Shown: positions 31,301 through 41,348 of the stretch, piece by piece | Layout: each line of letters opens with the position of its first letter | How positions within the stretch are numbered: the stretch's first letter is position 1 | NCBI RefSeq assembly: GCF_002206635.1 | Contig: NZ_NGUO01000013.1 | Coordinates: 45,582-109,581, forward strand | DNA from: Polynucleobacter aenigmaticus | GTDB taxonomy: Bacteria > Pseudomonadota > Gammaproteobacteria > Burkholderiales > Burkholderiaceae | Direction: 5' to 3' | Length of the DNA: 64,000 nt | Position numbers and translations under genes: made by a program | The notes under the pieces: model-generated | Told to the model about the DNA's origin: nothing | The model's input: only the letters and a program-made list of their open reading frames with translations | Database searches by the model: none

Positions 31301-33904
31301 ATGAGTCAATCCCTCTCAGGCTCCAAGCCTATTGTAGATATTGCTAGCTTACGAGCTGCACGTGAGTTGGCTTATGTGGATTTTCGTGAGCATCAAGTTG
31401 TTGGCAGACTGACGAAGCAACTGAGTAAGCTCAGCGATGAGTTACTGATGAGTTTGTGGAGCTCTTGCGACCTGAACTCAGATGCCGCCTTAGTGGCAGT
31501 GGGCGGGTTTGGTCGAGGGGCACTCTTTCCTTATTCTGATATTGATATTTTGATTCTGCTGCCAGCGGATAAGCAATACTTTGAAGAAGTTCTAGCAGGC
31601 AAGATTGAAAAGTTTGTAGCGCAATGCTGGGATACCGGCTTAGAGATTGGTTCCTCCGTTAGAACGGTGGCTGAGTGCGTTTCCGAAGCAGAGCAAGACA
31701 TTACCGTGCGCACCTCCCTACTGGAATCACGACTGATCTGCGGCAAGAAGTCACTCTTCAAAGAATTTGAAGCTACTTACGAGAAGACTTTGGATCCAAA
31801 GTCGTTTTTTCAGGCTAAGTTAGCAGAGCAAATACAGCGTCACTACAAATATCAAGATACGCCCTATTCACTAGAGCCAAACTGCAAAGAAAGCCCTGGC
31901 GGATTACGTGATTTGCAGGTGATTACTTGGGTGAGCAAAGCAGCGCATTTAGGTGGCACTTTTAAAGATCTCAGTCTGGCAGGCCTGGTTACTCAACGTG
32001 AGTTAACCGAACTCAATCGCAATCAACGATTTTTAGAAACCCTGCGCGCAAACTTACATCTACTTGCCGGACGCAGGCAAGATGTCCTGGCATTTGACCT
32101 GCAAACGGCTCTGGCTGCCGCCATGGGAATTAAAGAAGAATCTTCAAGGCTGGCCAGCGAAGCCATCATGCGTCGCTACTATTGGGCTGCCAAAGCGGTA
32201 AGTCAATTAAACGATGTCCTATTACAAAATATTGAAGCGCTACTCTTTCCTCAAGAATCTAAAACGACGCATGCCATTGCTGGAGAGGGCAATGAAAATT
32301 TTATTGAGCGTCAAGGCGTCCTAGATATTACTGACCCTCAGTTGTTTCAGAAACATCCAGAGCAGATTCTGCGCACCTTCTTGGTTTTTGCACAAACAGC
32401 TAACGTCAAAAGTTTGTCCGCAACTATTTTTAGAGCTTTATATAACGCACGCCAAAAAATGGATAGCAAATGGCGCAAAGATCCCGTTAATCGGGCGCTC
32501 TTCATTGAAATACTTAAACAGCCAGAAGGCGTTAGTCGCGCATTCCAGCTCATGAATCGCTCAAGCGTATTGGGGCGTTACTTACCCGCCTTCAGAAAAA
32601 TTGTTGGCCAGATGCAGCATGACTTATTTCATGTGTATACGGTTGATCAGCACATCTTGATGGTTCTGCGCAATATTCGCCGCTTTATGGTGATTGAGCA
32701 TACCCATGAATTTCCATTCTGCAGCAGCCTCATAGCTCATTTTGAAAAGCCTTGGCTATTAGTTATTGCCGCTCTTTTCCATGATATTGCCAAAGGACGT
32801 GGTGGTGACCACTCTGAACTTGGCAAAGCGGACATACGCAAGTTTGCCAAGGATCACGGCCTAGGTAAGAGGGATACAGAGCTTTTAATCTGGTTGGTAG
32901 CAGAACATCTAAACATGAGCCAAGTAGCTCAGAAGCAAGACATTACCGACCCAGAAGTCGTGCAAGCTTTTGCTAAAAAGGTGGGCGATGAGCGCCATCT
33001 CACTGCTCTCTACCTACTCACCGTTGCTGATGTACGCGGTACCAGCCCTAAAGTGTGGAATGCCTGGAAAGGCAAGTTGCTAGAGGATCTCTATCGCGTC
33101 ACTCTGCGTGTACTCGGTGGTGCGAAGCCAGACGCCTCTTCAGAGCTCGCACAGCATCAAGAAGAATCACGCACTAAGTTACGACTTTATGGCATTGAGG
33201 ATGATGCCTACGATAATCTGTGGAAGAAATTAGATGTCGCATTTTTCTTGCGACAAGATGCTGCTGATATTGCCTGGCTCACACGCCATCTATTTAATAA
33301 GGTGGATAGTGATACTCCGGTAGTTCGAGCTCGCCTTTCCCCTGTCGGTGAAGGCCTGCAGATTGCGGTGTACGTCAAAGACCAGGAAGACTTATTTGCC
33401 AGAATTTGCGCCTACTTTGAGCGTCATGGATTCTCCATTTGGGATGCGCGCATTCATACGACAAGACATGGCTATGCATTGGATACCTTCCAGATCTCCG
33501 GCAGTAATTTGGTGGATGAAGGTGGTAGCTATCGAGACCTTATTCAGCTGGTGGAGTACGAACTTACGGCCGCACTACAACATAACGATCCCCTGCCCTC
33601 ACCCAGCATGGGTCGCCTCTCAAGGCAATCTCGCACCTTCCCTATTCAGCCACGAGTACATATGACTCCGGATGAGCGTGGTCATTACTATGCCCTCTCC
33701 CTCTCAGCAAGTGACCGGACAGGACTTCTCTATGCAATCTCCAGAGTATTAGCAAAACACCAGGTTTCATTACATACCGCTCGCATCAATACTTTGGGCG
33801 AACGAGTAGAAGACGTATTCCTCTTGGATGCCGCCAATCTGAGTAAAAATCCTAAGCTACAGATCTTGCTAGAGACAGATTTATTAGAGGCGCTCGGGAC
33901 CTAA
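31301..33904 (+). CDS. glnD: bifunctional uridylyltransferase/uridylyl-removing enzyme
   Basis: GlnD senses glutamine and adds or removes UMP on PII proteins, controlling nitrogen assimilation. The 867-residue protein has the nucleotidyltransferase motif [19 protein letters not shown] (residues about 68-86), a PII-uridylyl domain, an HD hydrolase domain ([18 protein letters not shown], about 495) and two C-terminal ACT domains (about 690-770 and 795-867) that bind glutamine. It shares an operon with map. Confidence 0.97.
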   Translation: MSQSLSGSKPIVDIASLRAARELAYVDFREHQVVGRLTKQLSKLSDELLMSLWSSCDLNSDAALVAVGGFGRGALFPYSDIDILILLPADKQYFEEVLAGKIEKFVAQCWDTGLEIGSSVRTVAECVSEAEQDITVRTSLLESRLICGKKSLFKEFEATYEKTLDPKSFFQAKLAEQIQRHYKYQDTPYSLEPNCKESPGGLRDLQVITWVSKAAHLGGTFKDLSLAGLVTQRELTELNRNQRFLETLRANLHLLAGRRQDVLAFDLQTALAAAMGIKEESSRLASEAIMRRYYWAAKAVSQLNDVLLQNIEALLFPQESKTTHAIAGEGNENFIERQGVLDITDPQLFQKHPEQILRTFLVFAQTANVKSLSATIFRALYNARQKMDSKWRKDPVNRALFIEILKQPEGVSRAFQLMNRSSVLGRYLPAFRKIVGQMQHDLFHVYTVDQHILMVLRNIRRFMVIEHTHEFPFCSSLIAHFEKPWLLVIAALFHDIAKGRGGDHSELGKADIRKFAKDHGLGKRDTELLIWLVAEHLNMSQVAQKQDITDPEVVQAFAKKVGDERHLTALYLLTVADVRGTSPKVWNAWKGKLLEDLYRVTLRVLGGAKPDASSELAQHQEESRTKLRLYGIEDDAYDNLWKKLDVAFFLRQDAADIAWLTRHLFNKVDSDTPVVRARLSPVGEGLQIAVYVKDQEDLFARICAYFERHGFSIWDARIHTTRHGYALDTFQISGSNLVDEGGSYRDLIQLVEYELTAALQHNDPLPSPSMGRLSRQSRTFPIQPRVHMTPDERGHYYALSLSASDRTGLLYAISRVLAKHQVSLHTARINTLGERVEDVFLLDAANLSKNPKLQILLETDLLEALGT

Positions 33905-33933
33905 GTTCGAGACTGTAGTTTTTGCAAAATCCG

Positions 33934-35454
33934 CTAGATTTTCCAAGCTAACTCACTTTGAATCAGCTTTTTGATGCTTTTCTCACACAAAGAACGAACG
34001 CGTTGGCGCTCGGCCTTGAGCCAGCCAAGAGCAAATAGTAGGGTTGGATCGCCCTCAGTCAAACCTTCAATTCGACTAATGGATACACAAATATCATTAA
34101 ACAAGCCAAAATGATCAAGCGTGCTTGAGATGGATTTAAAGAATTTACGATATTGATTTTTATCGCAGTAGTCCCTAAAAAACTCAAGCGAGTAACGCAT
34201 GAATTTCATTTTTTTTCGTAAAGTATGAATTTCTTCGTCCTCTAATACAGCAAATCTCGGCACTCGATCAACTACAAAATGAAAAGTGTTATTTAACAAC
34301 TTCACTGCAGTCTTTTTAATCGCGGCGGAATTCTCTTGAGCGTCTTTGCCTTCTACAGCCTCAACAATTGGAGGAGTCCCAAGAGACATCAACTCAATCA
34401 ATAAAAGCTGGAACTCAGCATTTCGAGTGATATGAGATGGATTGGGCAAATCCTGAATGGCACTCAGCTTGATCTCCGGCCCACCGAGAGATAGGAGCAC
34501 AGGATTCAAGGTGCCAGTCAGGTAATCACTATCCCGATACTGACCAAGTGCATCAAAAGTCTTTTTAAAAACCTCCAGACCTTCTTCGCCAATAAAAATA
34601 TTGTGTCTTGCCAAATACTTGAATAGAACCTTTAAGCGCCTTAGCCCGACCCGTAACTGGTGAAGATATTCGGAGGGGTTAAGGGCTTCAGAATTTAGGA
34701 CGCTTTGATTTGGTAATACCTGACTCAAGCAGGAGTGAATCAACAAATTGATAGCTGCCATATCACCGTGAATCTTTTTAAGGGAGACAGACTTAGCTCG
34801 CACCGGAGGGCTTGCCTGGAGATTGCGTGCCAATAAGTAACCGTGCTCAGACTTGCTTCGCGTATCAATGTAGGCCTTATACCGCTTGATAATATTTTGT
34901 GCGTGAAGGAGGACGTTACTAGAGGGCCCTTCTTTTAATTCAATCTCCAATTCCTGAACGACGGTCTTAGTCATGCCAGTGGGCTGATTTACCTGAATGA
35001 ACCCCAAATCCAAAGCGTACTCAACCAAGCCTTGACGGGTTCTTACCAAGGCTTTTCGTCTCCATATATCCGTCTGATAAGAAGCCTGAAGATCTTTAGT
35101 TTGCAATTTAGAGAGGCGCTTCTTTAAAAGATGACCAGCCTCGTGAGATTGGTGAAGCCCTATATCCCAATGGGGAATCGCACTACCCACCACACTCAAA
35201 GTAACATTGTGCTCAAGCCGTTCAAGTGGGTTGGATGTAGAAACCTTTAGGGTCTGAATCCATTGCCTGCCTTCTTTTCGCAAGCGAAAGGCGACCCCTG
35301 CCTTAGTCAGTAAAAAATCAGGAGTATCAATATAGATAGCTTGTAAATGCTGCCTGCGAATACCCCCCTTCGAAATAATAAACTTTTCAATAGCCTGAAG
35401 CTTATCGCTGGGAAAGAGAAACTTTATTTCGAATTCACTGCTGTTAGTGGGCAT
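33934..35454 (-). CDS. CYTH-CHAD domain protein
   Basis: The 506-residue protein has an N-terminal CYTH (triphosphate tunnel) domain with the ExExK motif in EFEIKF at residues 8-12 and ligand residues through about 210, then a helical CHAD domain (about 230-500) with His/Arg-rich helices such as YLHQLRVGLRRLKVLFKYL. CYTH domains hydrolyse inorganic triphosphate; CHAD domains bind polyphosphate and in Ralstonia target polyphosphate granules. It follows sixA by 46 bp and may be the last gene of the FNR-headed unit; it converges on glnD. Confidence 0.9.
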   Translation of the reverse strand: MPTNSSEFEIKFLFPSDKLQAIEKFIISKGGIRRQHLQAIYIDTPDFLLTKAGVAFRLRKEGRQWIQTLKVSTSNPLERLEHNVTLSVVGSAIPHWDIGLHQSHEAGHLLKKRLSKLQTKDLQASYQTDIWRRKALVRTRQGLVEYALDLGFIQVNQPTGMTKTVVQELEIELKEGPSSNVLLHAQNIIKRYKAYIDTRSKSEHGYLLARNLQASPPVRAKSVSLKKIHGDMAAINLLIHSCLSQVLPNQSVLNSEALNPSEYLHQLRVGLRRLKVLFKYLARHNIFIGEEGLEVFKKTFDALGQYRDSDYLTGTLNPVLLSLGGPEIKLSAIQDLPNPSHITRNAEFQLLLIELMSLGTPPIVEAVEGKDAQENSAAIKKTAVKLLNNTFHFVVDRVPRFAVLEDEEIHTLRKKMKFMRYSLEFFRDYCDKNQYRKFFKSISSTLDHFGLFNDICVSISRIEGLTEGDPTLLFALGWLKAERQRVRSLCEKSIKKLIQSELAWKI

Positions 35455-35500
35455 TATTTAATTAAGAGTATGTAATGAGGGTGCTGTCTAAGAAGTTTGT

Positions 35501-35983
35501 TTAATTTAAAAAGCTAAATTTTGATGTCCTGTTTGTGAAAATATCATGCCACTCTTTAAAATCAAATGAAAACTTAATTAAAGAAGATGTCGACAATGAG
35601 ATAGGCTCACCTGCTAAATAGGATGCCAAACTCATCAAACTAGGATTGTGCCCCACGATCATTAACTTATCGATCTTTTTTGAAACCGAAGAAATGACTT
35701 TTAATAAGTTCATTGCCTCAGCATCGTATAGCGCATCGTTAACCACTAAATGCGAATGCGAAATTTTTAATCCCTTTAAAATAATTTGCGCTGTAGTGAT
35801 TGTGCGAACTGATGGGCTTGTAATGATTAATTCAATATCAAGGCCTTTTTTTGACAGCTTGCTAGCGAGCTTACTAATATCCTTAACCCCTTTATCAGAT
35901 AGAGGTCTATCTTTATCCGGAATCAAAATTCCCCCAGTAACTGCTTTTGCGTGACGTAAGAGAAATAAAGATTTTGAGCCCAT
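35501..35983 (-). CDS. sixA: SixA-type histidine phosphatase
   Basis: SixA is a small histidine-phosphatase-superfamily enzyme; in E. coli it acts on phosphohistidine of the nitrogen PTS protein NPr. This 160-residue protein has the catalytic LRHAKA at residue 9 and the second His in MIVGHNPSLMSLASYL near residue 113, in the expected order. It stands next to a CYTH-CHAD gene, a recurring pairing that suggests a phosphate-polymer link. The start ATG gives MGSKSLFLLRHAK. Confidence 0.9.
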   Translation of the reverse strand: MGSKSLFLLRHAKAVTGGILIPDKDRPLSDKGVKDISKLASKLSKKGLDIELIITSPSVRTITTAQIILKGLKISHSHLVVNDALYDAEAMNLLKVISSVSKKIDKLMIVGHNPSLMSLASYLAGEPISLSTSSLIKFSFDFKEWHDIFTNRTSKFSFLN

Positions 35984-36056
35984 TTTCTAATTGTCCGCTC
36001 AATATACGATCGATACTCTAAACCTCAAAGATGAACCTACCGAGTTTAGGCCCACT

Positions 36057-36233
36057 TCATTTTTCTTTCTTTTCTTTGCCTATTTTTTCCAACTTACCAT
36101 CTCCATAGGTGCACCAATACCTAATATCGTCGCCTAAATTATCTATCTCTTTTCTAGATAACTCTCTGTACTCCATTAGATTGAGCATCCCAGTTTTTTT
36201 TAGCTTCTTGAGGATATCGTTATATAGACTCAT
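36057..36233 (-). CDS. small conserved-looking ORF coupled to ackA (58 aa)
   Basis: A 58-residue frame starts at an ATG that overlaps the ackA stop as ATGA (36230-36233), which implies translational coupling. The product begins MSLYNDILKKLKKTGMLNLM, continues with a Glu/Lys-rich helix, has YWCTYGDGKLEKIG and ends in a run of Lys/Glu. It has no signal peptide or membrane segment. I do not recognise it. The overlap and its place in the operon argue it is real; lack of a known family leaves some doubt. Confidence 0.6.
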   Translation of the reverse strand: MSLYNDILKKLKKTGMLNLMEYRELSRKEIDNLGDDIRYWCTYGDGKLEKIGKEKKEK

Positions 36234-37462
36234 ATATTACTCACTTTATTTTTCACAACTCTATTATCACTTAGTTCAAGTGTATGCTTGGCAATTACCC
36301 GCTCTTCATCTGTATGGATTTTTAAACATAAAACCCTTGAGGAATCCGATGAAATAATGACTTCACCATCGAGATTTCTGGCCTCGTCTAAATCAATGCC
36401 AATCCAAGCCATCTCCCTTAAAACTCTACCCCGAATCACAGCAGAATTCTCTCCAATGCCGCCAGTGAAGACCACCACATCCAAACCGGCCATCAGCGCA
36501 GTTAATGCGCCAATCTCTCGCTTGACCTCTTTGACGTAATAATCAATAGCCTCTTTTGCTTCTGGAAGATCACAATTTTCTAGTATGCGCATATCATTCG
36601 AAAGCCCACCCGATAGTCCTTTTAAACCAGACTCTTGATATAAAACTCGCGCAATCTCAGTGGCATCCATACCTTCATGCTGCATCATGTAAAGCAATAC
36701 ACCAGGATCTATTTCCCCACAGCGGGTACCCATTGGCAGCCCATCTAAAGATGAAAAACCCATGGTGGATGCAACGGAGTCGCCATGATGTAAAGCCGTC
36801 ATAGATGCGCCGTTACCCAAATGCGCAATGATCACTTTTTTTCTGGCATCCTTCGGAAACAGATGAATTAAACGGTCGGTAATGTATTCGTAAGAGAGCC
36901 CGTGGAAACCGTAACGACAGACTCCTTGCTCATAGAAATATCGTGGAATTGCATAACAATCATCTACAAACTTATGAGTGCGATGAAAGGCAGTATCAAA
37001 GCAAGCAATTTGCGGAATTCCACCGAAACTCTCTTGCGTGGCCCTGATGCCCGCGAGATTATGGGGCTCATGTAGAGGTGCAAGCACCATCAGCGCATCC
37101 AAGTCCTTCATTACTGCATCCGTAATTAAAGTGGGTGCACTATATTTTTGGCCACCATGAACAACACGATGCCCCACTGCAATCACGTCAACATCTTTTG
37201 CAAACTGATGTAACCAGTCAATCAAGAAAGATAGGGCCTCACGATGATTCTGTGGTCGAGAGCCATTTGGCAAAATAATGGTTTCGTCAGTATTTTTGGA
37301 AGCCAACTTCACCTTAATGCGAGCTTCACCACCAATTCCATCGATCTGACCGGCAATGATTTGATTGAGCTGGGGAACTAGAAATAAGGAAAACTTAATG
37401 GATGAGGAGCCAGCATTGATGGTAAGAATTGCTTGGCTATGTAAACCTGCATGAGTATCCAT
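36230..37462 (-). CDS. ackA: acetate kinase
   Basis: AckA interconverts acetyl phosphate plus ADP with acetate plus ATP. The 410-residue protein opens LTINAGSSSIKFSLF, has the active-site FDTAFHRT block, AHLGNGASMTALHHG and the C-terminal FTGGIGENSAVIR. It sits 11 bp after the MaoC-Pta gene, so acetyl or acyl phosphate made there can be used for ATP production. It belongs to an operon headed by an FNR/ANR site. Confidence 0.97.
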   Translation of the reverse strand: MDTHAGLHSQAILTINAGSSSIKFSLFLVPQLNQIIAGQIDGIGGEARIKVKLASKNTDETIILPNGSRPQNHREALSFLIDWLHQFAKDVDVIAVGHRVVHGGQKYSAPTLITDAVMKDLDALMVLAPLHEPHNLAGIRATQESFGGIPQIACFDTAFHRTHKFVDDCYAIPRYFYEQGVCRYGFHGLSYEYITDRLIHLFPKDARKKVIIAHLGNGASMTALHHGDSVASTMGFSSLDGLPMGTRCGEIDPGVLLYMMQHEGMDATEIARVLYQESGLKGLSGGLSNDMRILENCDLPEAKEAIDYYVKEVKREIGALTALMAGLDVVVFTGGIGENSAVIRGRVLREMAWIGIDLDEARNLDGEVIISSDSSRVLCLKIHTDEERVIAKHTLELSDNRVVKNKVSNI

Positions 37463-37473
37463 GATGAACAGCC

Positions 37474-38901
37474 TTAAACTTTGGCGTTACTCAAGCTAAA
37501 ACTTGAATATCCATTTAGCTGAAACGCATGATAAAGCTGTGCCAAAGCACAAGACGCCAATCTAGCGAGTTCGTTATCAGCGCGACTGGTCAACATGATC
37601 GGTACTTGAGCACCCAAAACTAGGCCGGCAGGTTGCGCATGCGATATAAAAGTTAACTCTTTAGCCAACATATTTCCGGCCTCTAGGTTGGGGACAACCA
37701 ATATTTGTGCCTTGCCGGCTACTGGTGAGGTAAGGTGCTTTGTTTTGGCTGCACCAACATCAATAGCATTGTCCATTGCCAAAGGTCCATCAACCAAGCC
37801 TCCAGTAATTTGACCGCGATCTGCCATTTTGGCCAAGATCGCAGCATCCATTGAGGATGGGATATTAAAGCTAACTGTTTCAACAGCAGAGAGCACTGCC
37901 ACGTATGGAAAAACTATGCCACACGCTCTAGCCAGTTCAATCGCATTTTGAATGATGTCCACTTTAGTAGGCAAATCCGGGGCAATATTAATGGCAGCAT
38001 CCGTAATAAATAGAGGCAGCTCTAAGCTTGCAACATTCAAAACAAATACATGGGAGATGCGCCTCAAGGTTCTTAACCCCCCCTCTTTTTTAACCACCTG
38101 GGAGAGCAGTTCATCTGAATGGAGGTTACCTTTCATGATCGCCGTTACTTTTTGCTGATGCACTAACTCAACAGCTTTAGCAGCAGCTAGCTTATGATCG
38201 GCAATATCAATTAGCTCAATACTCGAGATATCTAATTGAGCTTCTTCGGCTGCACTTTGAATTTTTTGTCGTGATCCGATTAAAATCGGTTTAATTAAAC
38301 CCTCTGTCATTGCTAAAAATGCTCCCGCTAATGACATAGCATCATCAGGACAAACGACTGCTGTGGGCATCGGATCAAGTTTTTTAGCCTCAGCAATGAG
38401 TCGATCGAAATGATCGTACTCACCCATGAGCAAAGCCGGCAGCTCATTAGGCCCGAGATACACATTCTCCAATGGAGCATCAACAATGGCCGTTCCAGAT
38501 GCTATGCAGACTCCATTAATATCTGAAACGGTAGTTTGAAATACAGCACCGGGACTTTCCCGCTTTTCGATAAGAGTCACGGCAATCTTCAAAAGATCAC
38601 CAACGTGTGCCCTTCCCATAAATTCAAAATTCTGTGAGCGGTATAAGGTCCCTGGCCCAGGAAGGATATTACCCAAAACGCTGGAAATAAGGGATCCGAT
38701 CCAGATAGATGGCGCAACAACTGATGTACTTCCTTCATTTTGAACATCAAGATGGGGAATGTTCAGCGGATTCATATTACCTGAGGCATGGGCAAACAAG
38801 AATAGGTCTCGAGCAGTTACACGTTTCTCAATAGAGGCTTGATCCCCTATCTTCAGCTCATGCCAAGTCCGATTCTTCAAGCCATTCACAGGTGCATTCA
38901 T
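37474..38901 (-). CDS. MaoC hydratase-phosphate acetyl/butyryltransferase fusion
   Basis: The 475-residue protein is a two-domain fusion. Residues about 1-150 form a MaoC-like hotdog domain (RDLFLFAHASGNMNPLNIPH, the Asp/His hydratase region is recognisable). Residues about 160-470 form a phosphate acetyl/butyryltransferase domain (VVCPDDAMSLAGAFLAM; GLVDGPLAMDNAID; ending with VLGAQVPIMLTSRAD). This domain transfers acyl groups between CoA and phosphate. The pair with AckA gives acyl-CoA to ATP; whether acetyl- or butyryl-CoA is the substrate is open. It is 2 bp after DUF3141. Confidence 0.92.
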   Translation of the reverse strand: MNAPVNGLKNRTWHELKIGDQASIEKRVTARDLFLFAHASGNMNPLNIPHLDVQNEGSTSVVAPSIWIGSLISSVLGNILPGPGTLYRSQNFEFMGRAHVGDLLKIAVTLIEKRESPGAVFQTTVSDINGVCIASGTAIVDAPLENVYLGPNELPALLMGEYDHFDRLIAEAKKLDPMPTAVVCPDDAMSLAGAFLAMTEGLIKPILIGSRQKIQSAAEEAQLDISSIELIDIADHKLAAAKAVELVHQQKVTAIMKGNLHSDELLSQVVKKEGGLRTLRRISHVFVLNVASLELPLFITDAAINIAPDLPTKVDIIQNAIELARACGIVFPYVAVLSAVETVSFNIPSSMDAAILAKMADRGQITGGLVDGPLAMDNAIDVGAAKTKHLTSPVAGKAQILVVPNLEAGNMLAKELTFISHAQPAGLVLGAQVPIMLTSRADNELARLASCALAQLYHAFQLNGYSSFSLSNAKV

Positions 38902-38903
38902 GA

Positions 38904-41282
38904 TTAATCGGCCCTAGAATCGAACTCTTCAATAGCCACTGCATCCTTCAGGGGCGCTTCATCAGCAAGAGCCTTCTGATGATGTAGCAGATCTTCAATT
39001 TGCCCGTACATTTTTAAAGCAAATGGGTGCATGGTATCGCGAGGTCCCGCAATATCCATCACTAGCTTTAAGGCCTTCTTCTGGCTATCGGCTGATTTAA
39101 GCAAAATTGGAAGAGAATCAATCGCTAATTTAGGCTCCAAGTCAACAATCAAGGCTTGTTGGTGAACAATCTTGACAATATCTTCATGATCCATATCTGG
39201 GAATAATTTTGAATGCCCCAAGGCAATCAACTCACGCTCTAATCGTGTTCTACGAACATATCCACGTGCTTCATTTAATAAATGCAGGATACGAACAACG
39301 CCTTCAGCCAGTCCACCCCGATCTACATTAGCCAATGCCTTAAGCACTTCAGGTAATTGACGCACATCGACCATTGAGTGTTTTGGCAAGCCAGAATCTT
39401 TAGGGCTGATGATGGCTTTGATCAAAGGCGATGTATAGATAGAAAAGAAGCTAGTTTCTGTCATGGAATCGCGCATGCTTCGATACATGTTGAGCTGAGT
39501 CTCGATTAATTCGCTACCAACCTTCTCAGCCATGATGAAAGGATTATCTTTGCTAGCGGGTTTTCTATCTTGGGTAATGGTTTCCACGGCCCTATCTAAC
39601 ATCGGCATTATCGGATTCTTATCAGAGAAGATAACCCGTTGCGTTCTCAGTGGATGAGATTCACGTATCAAGACCGCAGTTTCAGGAGTCGACATATTTT
39701 GAATCGCAGGACGGACAAAACGGTCGTATATTGCAGTGTTGATATTGGACATCTGAGCTACTTCAGTAAATAACTCCTCATCATCTCTACCATCACCTAG
39801 AGCTAAGATATCACCCATTCCACGCGGCTCAAACCGAATATGTACGCGGTCTTCTTCATCATCTAGCTTCATTTCATAAAGCCCAGGTGATAAGGCTTCA
39901 ATCGCCCGCACGGTATCCGTAATCGCCACGTGTTCACGACCAGCCACTTCGCTGGAGACAAAAATGCCTAGATGTCCAATTGTGTCATGCAGCATGTACA
40001 CAATTCGCTGACCTCGAGCTTTGATCTCTTCTACGCTGGCGTATAAGTCAGGAATCCAATTTAATGCCTGTTGTGGCGGCGTAATATTGTCGCCATGAGA
40101 TGCAAAGACAATGATTGGTGATTTAATCACTTTGAGATCGACTCGCTCCATCCCCAGGATAGCCTCACCCGTCGCCAATTTATTGCCAATAAATAAATTA
40201 TCGAGAATCCAACGCATTTCAGCTTCAGTCATACAGCAATAGCCACCCCACCACTTTTCAAAATCCAGGAATCGTTGAGCTTCAGTATCAACATTGGAAT
40301 ATAAGTTGTAATATTTTCCAAAGAAACTATTGCCTGGGTTTAAGGTCTCAAAACTGGCCACTAAGTTTGCGCCATCAAACAAGCCATTTCCCATATCCGC
40401 TAGCATTAAGGCAGACATTGCACCACCCCGCATACCGCCGGTATAACGCATGGGGTTATCTCCAACCTTACCTGCCCAATAAGACATTGGGGAGCCATTA
40501 AGCACAATTGGGCCCATCAGATCCGGAACTGCCGCTGCCAACAACATAGCGGCCCAACCGCCCTGACAATTCCCAACCACAATTGGTTTTGGTGAATGGG
40601 GATGTTGTTCAACAATATGTTTTAAGAATACGATTTCAGCATCACGCACATCAACAATCGTTTGAGTGGGCTCTGGCATTGGTCTAAATGCAACAAAGTA
40701 CACTTGGTGACCATCTGCAAAAGCCTCACCCACTTGACTGTCAGGTTTAAAACCGCCAATACCTGCCCCATGACCAGCGCGTGGGTCAATAATCATGACT
40801 GGAGCGCGCTTCTCATCGATCACAACACCTTTTGGTGGTGCGACCTTAAGCAATAAGTAATTCACAGGAGTGCTTAAGTTTTTCCCATCAATAATGACTT
40901 CGTATCCAAAATCTAAAACTGGGGGCATGCCCGATTCAACATGCTCCAGATATACATTGCCACGCTTACGCAGAGTTTCAAAAACCATCGCACTACGCTG
41001 GGTAGAGTCGGTTACATATTCCTGCCACATGCCCCATAGAGCACCTGGCTCTGAAGTCATTAGTGCGGCGGCTTTTTCTTTGGTTTTTTCTAGTAGCTTT
41101 TCAAGCTTATTAGATTCAGAGAGCATAATCCCTTGAAGCTTTTCATTATGTATTGAACTTAATTCTGAAATCTTATGTAAGGATTGCTTTTGTCCTTTAC
41201 GAGATAATTCAGCAGCATGCATATTCTTTTGGAGAATATTTTTATAAGAATTCATAGGACTGTATTGGCTAAAATCAAACAT
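38904..41282 (-). CDS. DUF3141 protein, PhaC-like alpha/beta hydrolase
   Basis: This 792-residue protein has a charged N-terminal helix region, an alpha/beta hydrolase core and a long C-terminal domain. The nucleophile elbow VGNCQGGWAAM (Cys near residue 239) has the G-x-C-x-G-G form of polyhydroxyalkanoate synthases rather than the usual Ser. A candidate Asp in SHGDNITPP (about 397) and His in IGHLGIFVS (about 437) complete a triad resembling PhaC. Family members are often called PHA-synthase-like but their reaction is unknown. Neighbours (phasin, CoA transferase, AckA/Pta) fit a polyester or acyl-CoA role. Confidence 0.88.
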   Translation of the reverse strand: MFDFSQYSPMNSYKNILQKNMHAAELSRKGQKQSLHKISELSSIHNEKLQGIMLSESNKLEKLLEKTKEKAAALMTSEPGALWGMWQEYVTDSTQRSAMVFETLRKRGNVYLEHVESGMPPVLDFGYEVIIDGKNLSTPVNYLLLKVAPPKGVVIDEKRAPVMIIDPRAGHGAGIGGFKPDSQVGEAFADGHQVYFVAFRPMPEPTQTIVDVRDAEIVFLKHIVEQHPHSPKPIVVGNCQGGWAAMLLAAAVPDLMGPIVLNGSPMSYWAGKVGDNPMRYTGGMRGGAMSALMLADMGNGLFDGANLVASFETLNPGNSFFGKYYNLYSNVDTEAQRFLDFEKWWGGYCCMTEAEMRWILDNLFIGNKLATGEAILGMERVDLKVIKSPIIVFASHGDNITPPQQALNWIPDLYASVEEIKARGQRIVYMLHDTIGHLGIFVSSEVAGREHVAITDTVRAIEALSPGLYEMKLDDEEDRVHIRFEPRGMGDILALGDGRDDEELFTEVAQMSNINTAIYDRFVRPAIQNMSTPETAVLIRESHPLRTQRVIFSDKNPIMPMLDRAVETITQDRKPASKDNPFIMAEKVGSELIETQLNMYRSMRDSMTETSFFSIYTSPLIKAIISPKDSGLPKHSMVDVRQLPEVLKALANVDRGGLAEGVVRILHLLNEARGYVRRTRLERELIALGHSKLFPDMDHEDIVKIVHQQALIVDLEPKLAIDSLPILLKSADSQKKALKLVMDIAGPRDTMHPFALKMYGQIEDLLHHQKALADEAPLKDAVAIEEFDSRAD

Positions 41283-41348
41283 TGCTGCCTCTCGCTGGAT
41301 CGAAACTTCGTAGTTGGCCTATTACTCTAGGTTTAAAACATGTCAAAT

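Noticed and set aside
38904..41282. calling the DUF3141 gene phaC
   Set aside because: Only the triad pattern resembles PhaC; length, N- and C-terminal regions differ, and family function is not established.
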